6,403 bases of DNA from Gammaproteobacteria bacterium (GCA_030594925.1 JAUVEG010000080.1:1-6403); one strand, 5' to 3'; shown: positions 1 to 5,078, numbered from the stretch's first letter. Made by a program: numbers and translations. The notes: a model not told the origin generated them from the sequence alone.

Positions 1-2
1 GC

Positions 3-80
3 GTCAATAACCAACGGGCATTGCGCCGCATGGGAAGGCCCAATCGCTATGGTTATTACACCCTTGAGCTTGGGGCGTAA
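3..80 (+). CDS. 3' end of an unidentified protein (partial)
   Basis: This frame is open from the window edge and ends in tandem in-frame stops, TAA at 78-80 and TAG at 81-83. The visible 25 residues are basic and then aromatic, containing RRMGRPNRYGYYTLELGA at the C-terminus. I do not recognise the family. A second + strand frame and one minus frame are also open across this short piece, so the choice rests on the tandem stops and on the oxyR promoter starting just after them. Confidence 0.4.
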   Translation, partial: VNNQRALRRMGRPNRYGYYTLELGA

Positions 81-95
81 TAGTTATTTTCTTCT

Positions 96-128
96 TTGAC
101 AGTCATTCATCATGATTTCTGCTATAGT
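96..128 (+). promoter_or_regulatory. Putative oxyR promoter
   Basis: A perfect -35 hexamer TTGACA lies at 96-101 and an extended -10, TGCTATAGT, at 120-128 with its hexamer TATAGT at 123-128. The spacer is 21 bp, longer than the usual 17, so the extended TGn motif may be doing most of the work. A start of transcription near 134-136 would fall almost on the upstream ATG at 137 and about 50 bases before the ATG at 185. Confidence 0.45.
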
Positions 129-147
129 TTAATTAAATGCACGGACA

Positions 148-180
148 CCTAAAACCTAACAACCTAAAACTTAAAACCTT
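148..180 (+). repeat. Telomere-like heptamer array, copy 1 (oxyR leader)
   Basis: Degenerate tandem units lie head to tail: CCTAAAA (148-154), CCTAACAA (155-162), CCTAAAA (163-169), CTTAAAA (170-176) and a final CCTT (177-180). The array fills the space between the likely transcription start and the oxyR ATG at 185, where a ribosome binding site would be expected. A second array with the same unit types lies just beyond the other end of oxyR. Confidence 0.8.
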
Positions 181-184
181 CCCC

Positions 185-1120
185 ATGACCCTGACTGAAC
201 TTCGCTACATTATCGCTGTTGCCCGGGAACGCCATTTCGGACGTGCCGCGAAGTCCTGCTTTGTGAGTCAGCCGACTCTCAGTGTTGCTGTCAGAAAACT
301 GGAGGATGAACTTGAAGTCGCCATTTTTGAACGCGGCAAGGGAAAGATCACTGTTACCGATCCCGGCATGAAGATCGTTGAACAGGCGCAACGCGTTCTG
401 GAGGAGACCAACAAGATCAGGCAGCTCTGCGAGCAGGGCAGGGATCAGCTCTCCGGGCCGCTTAGAATAGGCGCGATACATACAATCGGCCCCTACCTCT
501 TTCCCGGACTCATTCCTGACCTGGCGGAGCAGGCACCTGGTTTGCAACTCGCCATCGAAGAGAATTACACAGCAACATTGTCGGAAAAACTCAAGCATGG
601 CGAACTTGATGTAATCATCATTTCACTGCCATTCTCTGAATCCGGCATTGAAACTGCTGCACTTTATGATGAACCTTTCGTCGTGCTGCTGCCATCCTCA
701 CATCCGCTCTCTGCAGAAGAGTCCATCGAAACCAGTCAACTGCAGAACGAGTCAGTCCTGCTGCTTGGCAAGGGGCACTGTTTCAGGGATCAGATTCTGG
801 AATTTTGCAAGGAGTGCGGGCACAGCGGAGTCCTGGGCGATTCGATCCAGAGCAGCATCGAGGGAGGCTCGCTTGAAACCATTCGCTATATGGTGGCCTC
901 GGGGCTCGGGATAACGGTACTTCCATGCTCGGCAGCAGGGGCTGATAAATTCTCCCGGCGTCTGCTGCAGATTCGTCGTTTCAAAGGAGAACAGCCGCAA
1001 CGTACCGTTGCACTGGCATGGAGAAGCAGTTTCACCAGGCCACAGGCAATTGAGTTGTTGAAGAGAGTCATCACATCAAATCTGATGGGGTGCGTGAAAA
1101 AAATTAATGTAATACATTAA
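185..1120 (+). CDS. oxyR: OxyR, LysR-family peroxide-sensing transcription regulator
   Basis: This is a 311-residue LysR-type regulator that senses hydrogen peroxide in the cytoplasm and controls antioxidant genes. The N-terminal winged helix-turn-helix (about residues 4-63) carries HFGRAAKSCFVSQPTLSVAVRK, typical of OxyR; an effector-binding domain follows from about 90. The redox pair is present: Cys199 in GHCFRDQ and Cys208 in EFCKECG. Counting from the ATG at 185 gives exactly the E. coli numbers (C199/C208), which is the main reason for choosing it over the in-frame ATG at 137. The upstream start would add 16 residues encoded largely by the CCTAAAA array. Neither start has a clear Shine-Dalgarno sequence. 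The length is close to E. coli OxyR (305). It converges on an OsmC-family gene, a sensible peroxide-defence partner. The family call is firm; the start is likely. Confidence 0.9.
   Translation: MTLTELRYIIAVARERHFGRAAKSCFVSQPTLSVAVRKLEDELEVAIFERGKGKITVTDPGMKIVEQAQRVLEETNKIRQLCEQGRDQLSGPLRIGAIHTIGPYLFPGLIPDLAEQAPGLQLAIEENYTATLSEKLKHGELDVIIISLPFSESGIETAALYDEPFVVLLPSSHPLSAEESIETSQLQNESVLLLGKGHCFRDQILEFCKECGHSGVLGDSIQSSIEGGSLETIRYMVASGLGITVLPCSAAGADKFSRRLLQIRRFKGEQPQRTVALAWRSSFTRPQAIELLKRVITSNLMGCVKKINVIH
1104..1120. repeat. Perfect 17-bp palindrome over the oxyR stop codon
   Basis: TTAATGTA, one central A, then TACATTAA: two perfect 8-bp arms that include the last codons and the TAA stop of oxyR. 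It is entirely AT-rich with no usable loop, so a protein-binding site is more plausible than a terminator. No function can be assigned. Confidence 0.5.
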
Positions 1121-1141
1121 AAATATGAGCTATCTATTTGT

Positions 1142-1194
1142 TTTTAGGTTAGAAAATTACCTAAAACCTAAAACTTAACAACCTAAAACCTTTT
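1142..1194. repeat. Telomere-like heptamer array, copy 2, with an inverted unit
   Basis: Tandem units CCTAAAA (1160-1166), CCTAAAA (1167-1173), CTTAACAA (1174-1181), CCTAAAA (1182-1188) and CCTTTT (1189-1194) repeat the array found before oxyR, in the same orientation but with the units in a different order. An inverted unit TTTTAGGT (1142-1149) can pair with ACCTAAAA (1159-1166) across 9 bases. The array lies in the short gap between the convergent oxyR and OsmC-family genes. The stem is AT-rich, so any terminator role would be weak. I see no other terminator in this gap. Confidence 0.8.
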
Positions 1195-1202
1195 CTTTTT
1201 CT

Positions 1203-1580
1203 TTAAGGCGCATTCACCTTGGTCACGATATCGACACACTGGTTGATGGTATTGTGAATTGTGCACAGATGCGCGGCTCTCTCTACCGCCTTGACGCGCT
1301 TGTCAGGCAGTTCCGGCCAGCTGATGTCCATCTCGATATCACTGATACGGGTTGGTTTGCTGCCATACTCCCAACTCAACTCCATGCTGATGTCGTCCAC
1401 GGGCAGGTCCAGGCGCATGGAGTAGCTCTCAAGCACTGCAAATGTACAACGTCCCAGTGAAGCGACAAACATCGGCATGGCGCCGAAGTAGTGCGCCTCA
1501 GTCTCCAGTGAGATCTCAATTTCGTCTTCTTCAAAGTCAGACATCTGGATTTTAGTTTCTTCTACGAGGTGAATTTGCAT
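1203..1580 (-). CDS. OsmC/Ohr-family protein, candidate thiol peroxidase
   Basis: This 125-residue cytoplasmic protein fits the OsmC/Ohr fold (Pfam OsmC). The two family cysteines are in place: Cys45 in ASLGRCTFAVLES, the usual peroxidatic position at the start of the central helix, and Cys106 in AAHLCTIHNT, the usual resolving position; a further Cys115 follows. The region about 62-90 (DDISMELSWEYGSKPTRISDIEMDISWPE) is the strand pair with the R-I-x-x-I-x-M pattern common in the family. At 125 residues it is shorter than classic OsmC or Ohr (about 140). Family members reduce organic peroxides using thiol or lipoyl donors, but many have no known substrate. The ATG has AGGA 6 bases upstream (1587-1590). 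The gene converges on oxyR, which suits a peroxide-defence role, though control by OxyR is not shown. Confidence 0.82.
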   Translation of the reverse strand: MQIHLVEETKIQMSDFEEDEIEISLETEAHYFGAMPMFVASLGRCTFAVLESYSMRLDLPVDDISMELSWEYGSKPTRISDIEMDISWPELPDKRVKAVERAAHLCTIHNTINQCVDIVTKVNAP

Positions 1581-1983
1581 AAGTATTCCTGGCGCCTATA
1601 TGTCATTAATAAGAAGAATCTATCTTATCCGGAAGCCAAATACAATATTGCGGCTGATTACAATTTCTGCCTGTGGTGTGCTGAACTCAGAATTTGAATG
1701 CCTGAAGAGGGGAGTAATGGGAACTGCTCAGTTTCGTGGAGAGTGTGGATCCCGGATATTTACCGGTAAGTGTGATTTAACATAATATACATTATGCGCA
1801 ATTGCATGTGGTCACTTTTATCGAGATGCCTTGAACTGTGTGCGATTTCAGCGAAACCCTCTTTCGTGCCTATTCGGGCGATTTAACCGTTTTCGGTCAA
1901 ATTGTGTATCACTCAAGCTTGCCGAATATTGCATCATCTCTTCAGAGACTGCACGCCGTTGGCTATTTTGTGTTCATCCGTCT
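1581..1983. other. Intergenic region without a credible gene
   Basis: About 400 bases separate the OsmC-family gene from the Fic gene. Short open frames exist here on the + strand, but none shows a recognisable motif or a good ribosome binding site, and they overlap each other. The stretch should contain the OsmC promoter, on the minus strand upstream of 1580, though I could not place convincing -35 and -10 boxes. Visible structure is limited to small palindromes: CATAAT/ATTATG (1781-1796), GCAATTGC (1798-1805) and ACCG-TTTT-CGGT (1886-1897). I see no clear terminator for the Fic gene. Confidence 0.6.
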
Positions 1984-3066
1984 TCATATCTCCCCATCGT
2001 CCAAATCTGGAAGATCAAATAACAAATTTACCAATGCCTGATTGATGTAGTAGTTCTCACGGCCCAATTTATGTTTCTGCAGCACCCCGCCCTTAGCCAG
2101 CGCATCCAGATAGCGGGTTGCAGTGGCGCGTGACACACCAAGATCCCGCTCCAGAAAAGCCACTTTGGTATAAGGGTGGCGGAAAATATTGTTAATCAAA
2201 TCCTGGCTGTAAAATTTATAATCAGATCGAATGCGTTGTTTGTGCCGTTGCAGCAAGGCACTGATACCCTCCACCAACCAGGTGGTGTGGCGTGCGGTCA
2301 AGGCAACACCACGAAGCATATAAAGCAACCACTGCTCCCACTCATTGTGGTCACGCACCTGCTGCAAAACCTGGTAATAGGTTGTCTTGGTCTGGCTGAT
2401 GTAACGGCTCAGGTACAAGATCGGCGTATCCAGCAAACCCTCCTTGACCAGATAGAGGATATTGATGATACGGCCCGTGCGACCGTTGCCATCATAAAAT
2501 GGATGGATGCTTTCAAACTGATGGTGAACCAGCGCCATACGCACCAGCGGATCCAGTTCACTCTCATCATGAACAAACTGCTCCAGTGCAGACATCAGTT
2601 CCGGAACCTGCTCAGGAGACGGCGGCTCATAAACGACTTCGCCACTCTGCTCGTTTTTCAACACCCTGCCGGGTGTTTTGCGGAAACCGGCATCGTTGCC
2701 TTCCAGTGCAGACTGTACCGCCAGAATAGTATTCAGTGTCAGCAGCCCATGCTGTCGCACCTGCCGAAATCCGATATCCACTCCTTCAACATAATGCGCC
2801 ACCTCCTTGCTAACCGGGTCAGCACGCTGTGGCTGGATCTGATATTTATAGAGCGCGTCCTGGGTCGTAATGATGTTCTCGATCTCTGAACTGCTCTGTG
2901 CCTCCTGCAATGACAGCGTGGAAATCAGCAACCCCTCATTCGGTATGGTACGTGCAACACCCTTCAACTCCGCCAGATGGCGGTGCGCCAGCACCAGTGC
3001 ACGCAGCACCGCCTCAGTTTCAAGGTTCAGTGCAGGTGGAAAGTCTGCCAGTGAATAAGTGCTCAT
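1984..3066 (-). CDS. Class II Fic protein (AMP-transferase) with C-terminal winged helix
   Basis: This 360-residue protein is of the Fic family, enzymes that transfer AMP from ATP to a hydroxyl side chain of a target protein. The catalytic motif HPFYDGNGRTGR at residues 188-199 is intact: His188 is the base, Asp192 should coordinate metal, and the glycines and arginines bind ATP phosphates. An N-terminal inhibitory helix carries SSEIEN (Ser59 to Asn64), matching the (S/T)xxxE(G/N) motif with inhibitory Glu63; its position before the Fic core makes this class II. SGEVVYEPP (141-149) resembles the target-binding flap. A winged helix-turn-helix lies at about 286-343. Order and length resemble the Shewanella oneidensis Fic protein of known structure. 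The enzyme is probably active but auto-inhibited, and its target is unknown. No antitoxin gene is adjacent, as expected for class II. There is no clear Shine-Dalgarno sequence before the ATG. The C-terminal domain may bind the repeats at its own promoter (inference). Confidence 0.92.
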   Translation of the reverse strand: MSTYSLADFPPALNLETEAVLRALVLAHRHLAELKGVARTIPNEGLLISTLSLQEAQSSSEIENIITTQDALYKYQIQPQRADPVSKEVAHYVEGVDIGFRQVRQHGLLTLNTILAVQSALEGNDAGFRKTPGRVLKNEQSGEVVYEPPSPEQVPELMSALEQFVHDESELDPLVRMALVHHQFESIHPFYDGNGRTGRIINILYLVKEGLLDTPILYLSRYISQTKTTYYQVLQQVRDHNEWEQWLLYMLRGVALTARHTTWLVEGISALLQRHKQRIRSDYKFYSQDLINNIFRHPYTKVAFLERDLGVSRATATRYLDALAKGGVLQKHKLGRENYYINQALVNLLFDLPDLDDGEI

Positions 3067-3089
3067 TTAACGGCTATTTTGAAAGTATG

Positions 3090-3095
3090 ATTATA
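3090..3095 (-). promoter_or_regulatory. -10 box of the fic promoter
   Basis: A perfect TATAAT reads on the minus strand at 3095 to 3090. No good -35 stands at 16 to 18 bp, so the promoter may be weak or activator-dependent. Transcription would begin near 3083, leaving a leader of about 17 bases before the fic ATG. The 12-bp inverted repeat begins one base upstream and covers the -35 region. Confidence 0.5.
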
Positions 3096-3096
3096 T

Positions 3097-3128
3097 TATT
3101 GCTCAAATATAGACGAATTTGAGCAATA
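3097..3128. promoter_or_regulatory. Probable operator: perfect 12-bp inverted repeat
   Basis: TATTGCTCAAAT (3097-3108) and ATTTGAGCAATA (3117-3128) are perfect inverted copies separated by 8 bases. Half-site centres are 20 bp apart, about two helical turns, as expected for a dimeric DNA-binding protein. The repeat overlaps the -35 region of the fic promoter, so a bound protein would block RNA polymerase. The Fic protein's own C-terminal winged helix is the obvious candidate binder, but that is inference. Lack of a T tract argues against a terminator. Confidence 0.6.
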
Positions 3129-3196
3129 GTGCTATTTGTTAGCTCATTTAACAAGATGCTGAATAGTTACGATTGTTGTTGTCATCCCCTTCCCTT

Positions 3197-4000
3197 TCAT
3201 TTGACATCATTTGCATTCTGCACGGCAAACCGAACCAGCAGAGACCCTTTTTCATCACGCAACTGAAGACGATCCCTTCCTAATTTATAAGTATGCGTCT
3301 TTTTCAGCGCATGTAGGAACTGCTGCTCCTGATCCATGATGCCGGCAGGTTCCGCGCATAACTTTCTGGTTGTCATCGCCGCGCCAATGGTCAAATTATT
3401 GCCGCTAATCGTATAGGAAGCTGAAAAATTGTTGCAGCCGGCGTTTCCACTGACTCTCCCCTCTTCAAAACGCGCTGTTGTCAGATGTGTTGCCAGGGAA
3501 GCTACAACTCCGCCTTTACCATTATTGATGCCGCTAGCTTGCCATTGGGTGTTTTCGAGAGTGGCTGTCTGATGTGCAACGAAATGGAGTATGGGGAGAT
3601 TCTCTGCATTCATCAGCAGCAGAGCATCATCCTTGAGCTGGTAGTGAGTGACTTTTGGCAACAGTGAGAGATAGCGCTGCTCCTGCTGTGAAACCGGAGG
3701 AACACAGGCCATCATGGTCGATGCAATCCTGTCAGAGATAGAGAGCTTGTTCTCCGGTGTAGATCTGTACTCTCCGGAATATTGGTTACAGCCGCCGCTG
3801 CCATGCAGTTTGCCGTCAGTAAAGATGGCGTGAATTGAACTTTCAGGCAAGAGCTGTTGCATTTTACAGGATGCATCTGCATAACCTTCAAGCTGCCATT
3901 CGCTACTTTCGAGTGATTTGTTTGCCGGCATCGCAGCATCGATCACGGAAGAAGCGCTGATTGCAGCAGCAAGTAGAAGAGTTGGTGTCAAAATTTTCAT
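3197..4000 (-). CDS. Secreted protein with two META (HslJ-like) domains
   Basis: This 267-residue protein begins with a signal peptide (hydrophobic LLLAAAISASSVI, likely cleaved after residue 23, ..DAA), so it should be periplasmic or outer-membrane associated. Two META domains follow in tandem. Domain 1 (about 30-142) has GSGGCNQYSGEY at 68-78 and ASTMMACVPP at 93-102. Domain 2 (about 147-262) has SGNAGCNNFSASY at 184-196 and MTTRKLCAEP at 209-218. Each domain keeps the paired cysteines (71/99 and 189/215) that probably form disulfides after export; Cys45 is an extra in domain 1. The domain is named after Leishmania META and E. coli HslJ, a heat-inducible protein linked to novobiocin resistance; its biochemical role is unclear. 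It has its own promoter. The ribosome binding site is weak (AAGG about 9 bases upstream). Confidence 0.87.
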   Translation of the reverse strand: MKILTPTLLLAAAISASSVIDAAMPANKSLESSEWQLEGYADASCKMQQLLPESSIHAIFTDGKLHGSGGCNQYSGEYRSTPENKLSISDRIASTMMACVPPVSQQEQRYLSLLPKVTHYQLKDDALLLMNAENLPILHFVAHQTATLENTQWQASGINNGKGGVVASLATHLTTARFEEGRVSGNAGCNNFSASYTISGNNLTIGAAMTTRKLCAEPAGIMDQEQQFLHALKKTHTYKLGRDRLQLRDEKGSLLVRFAVQNANDVK

Positions 4001-4060
4001 GGTAGAAGGCCTTGTGAGATGATTTGGGATTACAATAAACGCTGAGCCCGTGGATATTCA

Positions 4061-4089
4061 AGTATATGAGGTTCTTACAAAACCCTCAA
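4061..4089 (-). promoter_or_regulatory. Promoter of the META-domain gene
   Basis: On the minus strand, TTGAGG (4089-4084) and TATACT (4066-4061) are separated by exactly 17 bp, a good sigma-70 type match (4/6 and 5/6). Transcription would start near 4054, giving a leader of about 54 bases. An imperfect inverted repeat, TGAGGTT (4067-4073) and AACCCTCA (4081-4088), fills the spacer and could be an operator. The palindromic element at 4094 begins 5 bp upstream of the -35. Confidence 0.55.
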
Positions 4090-4093
4090 AAGC

Positions 4094-4169
4094 TGTCATT
4101 TCGACTGAAAGGAGAAATCTTAATTGATTGATAAATAAATAAGATCTCTCACATTCGTTCGAGATGACA
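4094..4169. mobile_element. 76-bp palindromic MITE/REP-like repeat element
   Basis: The element begins TGTCATTTCGA and ends with the inverted counterpart TCGAGATGACA. Further in, AGAAATCTTA (4113-4122) pairs with TAAGATCTCT (4140-4149). It can therefore fold into a long imperfect hairpin around an AT-rich centre. TGTCAT-TCGA ends are typical of short interspersed palindromic repeats found in many copies in environmental bacterial genomes; that is from memory, not a search. Flanking ACAAAACCC occurs at 4077-4085 and 4167-4175, overlapping the right end by three bases, and could be a target duplication or chance. It lies 12 bases past the stop of the 4182-4466 gene and could act as a transcript end or stabiliser for it. 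No transposase is present. Confidence 0.65.
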
Positions 4170-4181
4170 AAACCCACTATT

Positions 4182-4466
4182 TTATTTCGATGCGGCCTTT
4201 TCGTTCTCAGCGGCTTTATCCATGATGTTGGTATAAATGGATGCCATGCGTGCAACCATCTCCTGATATTCCGGATGTCTGTCAATCAATGCCTTGTTCT
4301 CAGAAAATGATTCAAAAACATCTTCCAGGAACTCGATATCAAAATCGTCGAGCAACTCCCCCCGATCCACCTTCTCTTTTAAATCAAGCGCCCTGGGGAG
4401 TCGCTGTTTTTCTCCTCTCTCCAATAGTACTGCGAGAAGGCCTGCATCTTCCGGATGTTCGTTCAT
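4182..4466 (-). CDS. Small acidic protein of unknown function
   Basis: This is a 94-residue protein that I do not recognise. It has no signal peptide or membrane segment, so it is probably cytoplasmic. It is rich in Glu, Asp and Lys and looks almost wholly helical. An acidic central stretch, [18 protein letters not shown] (37-54), is followed by a segment with heptad-like hydrophobic spacing (about 66-83). There is no cysteine and no metal-binding pattern. Coding is supported by a good ribosome binding site (AGGTGG 8 bases before the ATG), a plausible promoter and a sensible amino-acid composition. The gene stands alone between the terminator of the ComEA-like gene upstream and the palindromic element downstream, so its neighbours say little about its job. 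Confidence 0.75.
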   Translation of the reverse strand: MNEHPEDAGLLAVLLERGEKQRLPRALDLKEKVDRGELLDDFDIEFLEDVFESFSENKALIDRHPEYQEMVARMASIYTNIMDKAAENEKAASK

Positions 4467-4504
4467 CTGTTATTCCACCTGAAATTGTTGATTAAACCAG
4501 AGAG

Positions 4505-4513
4505 AGCATAGCA
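4505..4513 (-). promoter_or_regulatory. Possible extended -10 for the small acidic protein gene
   Basis: TGCTATGCT reads on the minus strand from 4513 to 4505, an extended -10 form (TGn then TATGCT). It lies between the upstream terminator and the start codon, where a promoter is needed. No clear -35 is seen. Confidence 0.35.
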
Positions 4514-4547
4514 AAACAGATAAAAATAGCGAGACTTTCAGCCAAAC

Positions 4548-4574
4548 AAAAAAAACCGGCACTTTCATGCCGGT
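4548..4574 (-). terminator. Intrinsic terminator of the ComEA-like gene
   Basis: On the minus strand ACCGGCA pairs with TGCCGGT across a 6-base loop, followed directly by a run of seven T beyond the stem (4554-4548). It begins 39 bases after the stop of the ComEA-like gene. This separates that gene transcriptionally from the small acidic protein gene downstream. Confidence 0.88.
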
Positions 4575-4612
4575 CTTTTCCAGGGAGTGGATGATAGTCC
4601 TGTTAATTCAGG

Positions 4613-4927
4613 CTATTCTTCCCCGGATGATTTTTTTGCAACCCTGACTTCCACCTGGGTTACGCCTTTACTCAGCGACATGCTGTCGCGGTTCTTTTCA
4701 ACGGTTTTTTCACCAATTCCCTTGATATTACTCAACTCCTCGATTGATTCGAATTTTCCATTAGTGTCACGGTATTTGACGATCTCTTTCGCTTTAACCA
4801 TGCCGATGCCATTGAGATTTTCTGCGAGTGCAGCTGCGTCAGCCTTGTTGATATTGACCACTTCAGCAAGAACGGGCGTTGCGGCGAGCAGAAAAAAAGC
4901 GATGGATAGAATACGTACGATTTTCAT
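4613..4927 (-). CDS. ComEA-like secreted helix-hairpin-helix DNA-binding protein
   Basis: This 104-residue protein has a signal peptide (residues 1-21, hydrophobic ILSIAFFLLAATPVLA, cleavage before EVV), so the mature protein of about 83 residues is periplasmic. The mature start VNINKADAAALAENLNGIG and the later ELSNIKGIGEKTVEKNR are the two halves of a ComEA-type double helix-hairpin-helix. The GIG hairpins at about 40-42 and 70-72 contact the DNA backbone in this family. In competent bacteria ComEA binds incoming DNA in the periplasm and helps pull it through the outer membrane. Many gammaproteobacteria carry this short stand-alone form, like E. coli YbaV, without proof of competence. A short charged tail (91-104) follows the domain. 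The ribosome binding site is good (GAGGG about 8 bases before the ATG), and a strong terminator follows. No other competence gene is in the window. Confidence 0.88.
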   Translation of the reverse strand: MKIVRILSIAFFLLAATPVLAEVVNINKADAAALAENLNGIGMVKAKEIVKYRDTNGKFESIEELSNIKGIGEKTVEKNRDSMSLSKGVTQVEVRVAKKSSGEE

Positions 4928-5041
4928 AATAAATCCCTCTTATATTGATTATCTCTCCCTGTACGACCTGCTCTTCGAGTGAAAATCAAGTCGTGAGCTA
5001 AATCTATACCAGAATCAGGCTTTTGTATAGCTGTTTCACCG

Positions 5042-5047
5042 TATAAT
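5042..5047 (+). promoter_or_regulatory. -10 box of the disulfide reductase promoter
   Basis: A perfect TATAAT lies 31 bases before the GTG start, which would put the transcript start near 5054 and leave room for the GAGGGA ribosome binding site at 5068-5073. No good -35 is seen at 16 to 18 bp. An inverted repeat CTATAC (5004-5009) and GTATAG (5025-5030) overlaps the place where the -35 should be and might mark a regulator site. Confidence 0.5.
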
Positions 5048-5078
5048 CACAAATATTTTTCAATCTCGAGGGAATAAC

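Larger units (their letters stand above)
3061..3152. repeat. Four GCTCA(A/T)(A/T)T sites around the fic start
   Basis: The 11-bp sequence GCTCATTTAAC occurs twice in direct orientation, at 3061-3071 and 3142-3152. The first copy contains the fic start codon. Between them lie GCTCAAAT (3101-3108) and its inverted copy ATTTGAGC (3117-3124). The right-hand copy also sits in the loop of a TTGTTA/TAACAA inverted repeat (3136-3154). Four related sites in 92 bases look like a cluster of binding sites for one regulator. Confidence 0.55.

Noticed and set aside
148..1194. The CCTAAAA arrays as a CRISPR or a true telomere
   Set aside because: There are no spacers of regular length, the units are contiguous and only four or five long, and a gene lies between the two arrays.
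1600..2041. Short + strand open frames in the gap between the OsmC-family and Fic genes
   Set aside because: They overlap one another, lack good ribosome binding sites and show no family motif. One runs into the 3' end of the Fic gene.
2176..2889. A 237-residue + strand open frame
   Set aside because: It lies wholly inside the Fic gene on the opposite strand, where the Fic catalytic motifs are intact. It has no recognisable domain.
1984..3066. Fic gene as half of a class I toxin-antitoxin pair
   Set aside because: The inhibitory motif SSEIEN is inside the same protein, and no small antitoxin gene is adjacent.
3097..3128. The 12-bp inverted repeat as a terminator for the META gene
   Set aside because: The stem is not followed by a T tract, and it sits at the fic promoter, so an operator is the better reading.
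4058..4285. A 75-residue minus-strand open frame running through the palindromic element
   Set aside because: It mostly reads across the repeat and overlaps the 3' end of the acidic protein gene in another frame. Peptides from such repeats are frequently mispredicted as genes.
4587..4982. A 131-residue + strand open frame
   Set aside because: It is antisense to the ComEA-like gene, which has a signal peptide, domain motifs, a ribosome binding site and a terminator.
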